NCBI GenBank assembly: GCA_903813345.2
Contig: CAIIXF020000009.1
Span: 28,804,740 to 28,868,739 of the forward strand
Length of the DNA stretch: 64,000 bases
DNA from: Owenia fusiformis
Taxonomy: Eukaryota > Annelida > Polychaeta > Sabellida > Oweniidae
Reading direction: 5' to 3'
The notes under the pieces are model-generated. The model saw nothing but the letters and a program-made list of their open reading frames with translations. It had not been told where the DNA came from and made no database searches. A program made the position numbers and the translations under genes. Shown here one piece after another: positions 63,201-64,000 of the stretch (positions are counted from its first letter, which is position 1; each line of letters starts with the position of its first letter).

Positions 63201-64000
63201 TATGCATCTACAGTATGTGTGTAGCATCTTGTTTTTGAGTCCACGTAATGATTTAATAAAAGATTAAACTAAAATGAAAACATCACTTTCTGTCAGTTAC
63301 AAGCACTTTGATTTCAGTATTCTAGTTTAGATTAATATTACAATAGCATTCATAATCAAATTGTTTTTTTGTTATCTCAAAAATCACAAATGATAAATGT
63401 TGTCCAACTATCTCTAATGCATATTAGAATATCAAAGTTTTCTTATATTATGTTTTTCTTTGATTATATATCTTATACAAATATACCATATCATAACTTG
63501 TCTCTGATTTAATTGATTTGAAAGGTTGTCAAATTCTGTCATTTTGTATTTCGATAAAAATGATTTAAATTTTTTATTTGAGCTAAATAATTTGCATAAT
63601 AATAGAACCCAGATAGTATTTCATTGTATGTCTCATATATTTACCTTATTTCACACACCTGAGAATAAGATCAAATAAAAGTAGTTGAACGTGTCATATA
63701 ATACGTGTCTTTACATCAACATGCCTGGGAAATATGGCAAAAAATGATAAATAACATTATAAGGTTTCTTCTTTTTTTCGCTATCACAGAAGTATAAACT
63801 TGACATATTTCAATTGCTGGGCTTTGTCCAACAGGTAACTGGCAATAATTGATTTGAATAATAACATTAAATGTTATCTTGGGTATGAGGATATTTTTTA
63901 AATGGGCAATGATGGTGCTAGTTGCTATTTCTTGCAAAATAAAAGCGATTTACTTCAATTTTGTCAATTAATGTCATGAAGTTCAGTTTTATGTTTGATC
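35931..64000 (+). CDS. MYH10: Non-muscle myosin II heavy chain, N-terminal motor part, 4 coding exons, truncated by window edge
   Basis: Actin-based motor heavy chain of the cytokinesis and cell-contractility myosin (vertebrate MYH9/10/14, fly zipper). Exons 35931-36257, 38596-38752, 57665-57692 and 61297-61417 join in frame to 211 residues out of roughly 1950-2000. The start [20 protein letters not shown], an SH3-like domain (about 30-75), [49 protein letters not shown] and the P-loop GESGAGKT (172-179) are diagnostic of class II myosin, and KKLVWVPHE plus the acidic start favour the non-muscle type. The 157-nt and 28-nt exons match the vertebrate non-muscle myosin gene structure. Intron 2 is 18.9 kb. 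Invertebrates usually have one such gene, so the vertebrate symbol is approximate. Confidence 0.95.
36258..38595. other. Myosin intron 1
   Basis: 2.34 kb. Contains a family C motif copy (TATGTCGCCACCACCAGTTA near 36425) and, at its 3' end, a 94-bp duplication of the next exon's acceptor region (38459-38552). Otherwise AT-rich. Confidence 0.65.
38459..38552 (+). pseudogene. Relic duplicate of the start of myosin exon 2 and its acceptor
   Basis: 38459-38552 is a diverged direct copy of 38553-38650: upstream GCAAGYCACMAGTTTTCAAA, acceptor TTCTTTGTAG, and the first about 50 nt of the exon. The copy's exon part starts at 38502, lacks 5 nt (ATACT) and so is frameshifted, with an in-frame TAA if spliced. 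Confidence 0.88.
38596..38752 (+). CDS. MYH10: Myosin II heavy chain coding exon 2
   Basis: 157 nt, residues 110-162, [20 protein letters not shown] then [20 protein letters not shown]. Acceptor TTTGTAG, donor GTAAGC. Confidence 0.97.
38984..39140. mobile_element. Pogo/Tigger-like MITE copy 5 (family A)
   Basis: GTAAAACCTGTCTAATCTGA at the left, TATATAGGTTTCACTTTATA at the right, AAAGTGTTCACATTGAGAAA inside. Confidence 0.65.
39457..39563. mobile_element. Pogo/Tigger-like MITE copy 6 (family A)
   Basis: TACAGTGAAACTTATATTCA to CAGACAGGTTTTACTGTA: inverted ends over about 105 bp with CTTAATGTGAACAC inside. Confidence 0.7.
46078..46231. mobile_element. Pogo/Tigger-like MITE copy 7 (family A)
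   Basis: GTAAAATCTGACGAATCTGA to GATATACAGGTTTTACTATA, with CAGGTGTTCACATTTCAATG and GAGAGGTGTTCAGAT inside. Confidence 0.7.
48208..49200. repeat. 69-bp minisatellite, about 14 copies
   Basis: Each 69-bp unit holds two half-units beginning TTGGTAGTACTTTGGGG. Copies differ in GATGGGTGG versus AATCTGTGG blocks, which cluster (left part and far right GATGGG, middle AATCTG). The 23-codon period keeps a 173-codon frame open by chance of periodicity; it is intronic and not considered coding. Confidence 0.95.
50218..50411. mobile_element. Pogo/Tigger-like MITE copy 8 (family A)
   Basis: GTAAAACCTGTCTACTCTGA to TGATGTAAAAGTTTTACTGT; GGGACCTGCCAAAAGTGGTC and GAGAGGTGTTCTGAT inside. Confidence 0.7.
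52129..52906. mobile_element. 778-bp inverted-repeat element with mariner transposase remnant
   Basis: 34-nt inverted ends (52129-52162 and 52873-52906) with four mismatches share CACCCGGAACGGTATT; both begin TTAACA. It lies inside the mariner-type MITE and contains the transposase relic at 52474-52727. Confidence 0.7.
52474..52727 (+). pseudogene. Mariner-type transposase, C-terminal relic
   Basis: From about 52510 the frame reads [20 protein letters not shown], matching the mariner signature YSPDLAPCDFFLFPKLK around the third catalytic Asp, and ends [15 protein letters not shown] then stop (52725-52727), like the family terminus RWEKCVEVNGEYVE. A short frame at 52403 ([16 protein letters not shown]) may be the N-terminal end, which would make this an internally deleted copy. 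The first two catalytic Asp are absent. Confidence 0.7.
52987..56191. mobile_element. Outer hairpin-ended element (Helitron/Helentron-like 3' end), about 1.4 kb without insertion
   Basis: The 5' end carries the hairpin AGGAGGCCCC-CCGAA-GGGGCCTCCT (52987-53011). GGGGCCTCC recurs at 56159-56167, followed by the hairpin AAGATTG-CTTG-CAATCTT (56170-56187) and CTAG before TTAT (56188-56191). The body contains two tandem copies of about 447 bp (from about 55290 and 55738). It is split by the related element ending at 54817. Confidence 0.75.
53049..54817. mobile_element. Inner hairpin-ended element, same terminal grammar, about 1.77 kb
   Basis: The 5' hairpin AGACTCCAGATT-GAA-AATCTGGAGTCT (53049-53075). 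AATCTGGAGTCT recurs at 54775-54786, then the hairpin AAATTGAA-CTTG-TTCAATTT (54788-54807) and CTAG before TTAT (54814-54817). The body has two tandem copies of about 600 bp (GACTGAGTACAGCTTAA near 53620 and 54220). No protein-coding frame. Confidence 0.75.
57408..57512. repeat. 26-bp tandem repeat, about 4 copies
   Basis: TATGTACTTGTACTGTATAT repeated with small changes, ending in TATATGTACTTGTACTATA, about 150 bp before myosin exon 3. Confidence 0.85.
57665..57692 (+). CDS. MYH10: Myosin II heavy chain coding exon 3 (28-nt microexon)
   Basis: Encodes [10 protein letters not shown] across its junctions (residues 162-171). Acceptor TTTTTCAG, donor GTAAGT. Its length equals the vertebrate non-muscle myosin exon of the same segment. 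Confidence 0.96.
59540..59701. mobile_element. Pogo/Tigger-like MITE copy 9 (family A)
   Basis: AATAAAGCCTCTATATCAGA to AAGTCAGTTTTTACTGTG; contains CTCTCTAATCCGAAAACC and CTTATTGTGAACAC. Confidence 0.65.
60055..60224. mobile_element. Pogo/Tigger-like MITE copy 10 (family A)
   Basis: AAATCTTGTCTAATCTGAAG to GATATACAGGTTTCAGTATA; ATAGGTGTTCGGATTATAGA and GGTGTTCTGATATAC inside. Confidence 0.65.
61120..61240. mobile_element. Family C repeat with CACCACCAGAAGTGGT palindrome
   Basis: TATGTCACCACCAGAAGTGG at the start, then ATATTGTTATAGTCTAACTG and TGTAACAAATGGC. Related copies or fragments lie near 22338, 28487, 36425 and 57283. Class unknown. Confidence 0.5.
61297..61417 (+). CDS. MYH10: Myosin II heavy chain coding exon 4 (P-loop)
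   Basis: Residues 172-211: [20 protein letters not shown], then [20 protein letters not shown] entering loop 1. Acceptor TTTGCAG, donor GTAAGT, phase 0 out. About nine residues longer than the vertebrate MYH9 equivalent before its next exon. Confidence 0.95.
61418..64000. other. Start of myosin intron 4, to the window edge
   Basis: 2.58 kb AT-rich. One inverted-repeat element (62148-62275). I looked for the next expected exon (GELE-QLLQANPILEAFG) and do not see it, so it lies beyond the window. Confidence 0.7.
62148..62275. mobile_element. Short foldback element with AAAGCATCACAAAAA ends
   Basis: AAAGCATCACAAAAAACTCA on the left pairs with TAGTGATTTTTGTGATGCTT on the right; CACCAATATAAATTC pairs weakly with GGTGAATTTGATTA inside. 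Confidence 0.6.

Noticed and set aside
63790-63834. Possible 45-nt myosin loop 1 microexon with AG and GT borders
   Set aside because: The translation [15 protein letters not shown] does not resemble loop 1 or the following GELE-QLLQANP block; likely chance.

Overview
This is a 64-kb piece of an animal nuclear genome: AT-rich, with spliced genes, canonical GT-AG introns, long repeat-filled introns, minisatellites and many short foldback or inverted-repeat transposons. Gene content and repeat style suggest an invertebrate, most likely a lophotrochozoan such as a mollusc. The species assignment is inference.

Three conserved genes account for all convincing coding sequence. (1) 4616-11472, minus strand: the first seven coding exons (about 316 residues) of tubulin-folding cofactor D (TBCD); the gene runs off the left edge through an intron holding at least 4.5 kb of 40-bp satellite. 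(2) 11690-32176, plus strand: a complete 21-exon CLEC16A (ema/gop-1 family). All splice phases agree and the 4077-nt reading frame encodes 1358 residues, longer than the human protein because of an extended disordered tail. (3) 35931 onward, plus strand: the first four coding exons (211 residues, to just past the P-loop) of a non-muscle myosin II heavy chain; the gene runs off the right edge. TBCD and CLEC16A are head to head, with 217 bp between start codons and an inverted pair of CCAAT boxes.

Layout: satellite (1-4583); TBCD exons with minisatellites and MITEs (4616-11472); shared promoter (11473-11689); CLEC16A (11690-32176) with a probable 3'UTR to about 34120; intergenic region with a 410-bp near-perfect palindrome (34895-35304) and the myosin promoter; myosin exons separated by an 18.9-kb intron that contains a 69-bp minisatellite and a four-layer transposon nest (51970-56271).

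There is no operon, CRISPR array or new enzymatic system here. The most unusual observations are: two nested non-autonomous elements sharing an exact terminal grammar (a 5' hairpin with a GAA loop, its arm repeated near the 3' end, then a CTTG-loop hairpin and CTAG|TTAT); three cases where a tandem duplication covers a 3' splice site, two of which lost the decoy AG in every copy; more than 30 nuclear-receptor-like AGGTCA half-sites inside that transposon nest; and higher-order structure in the satellite.
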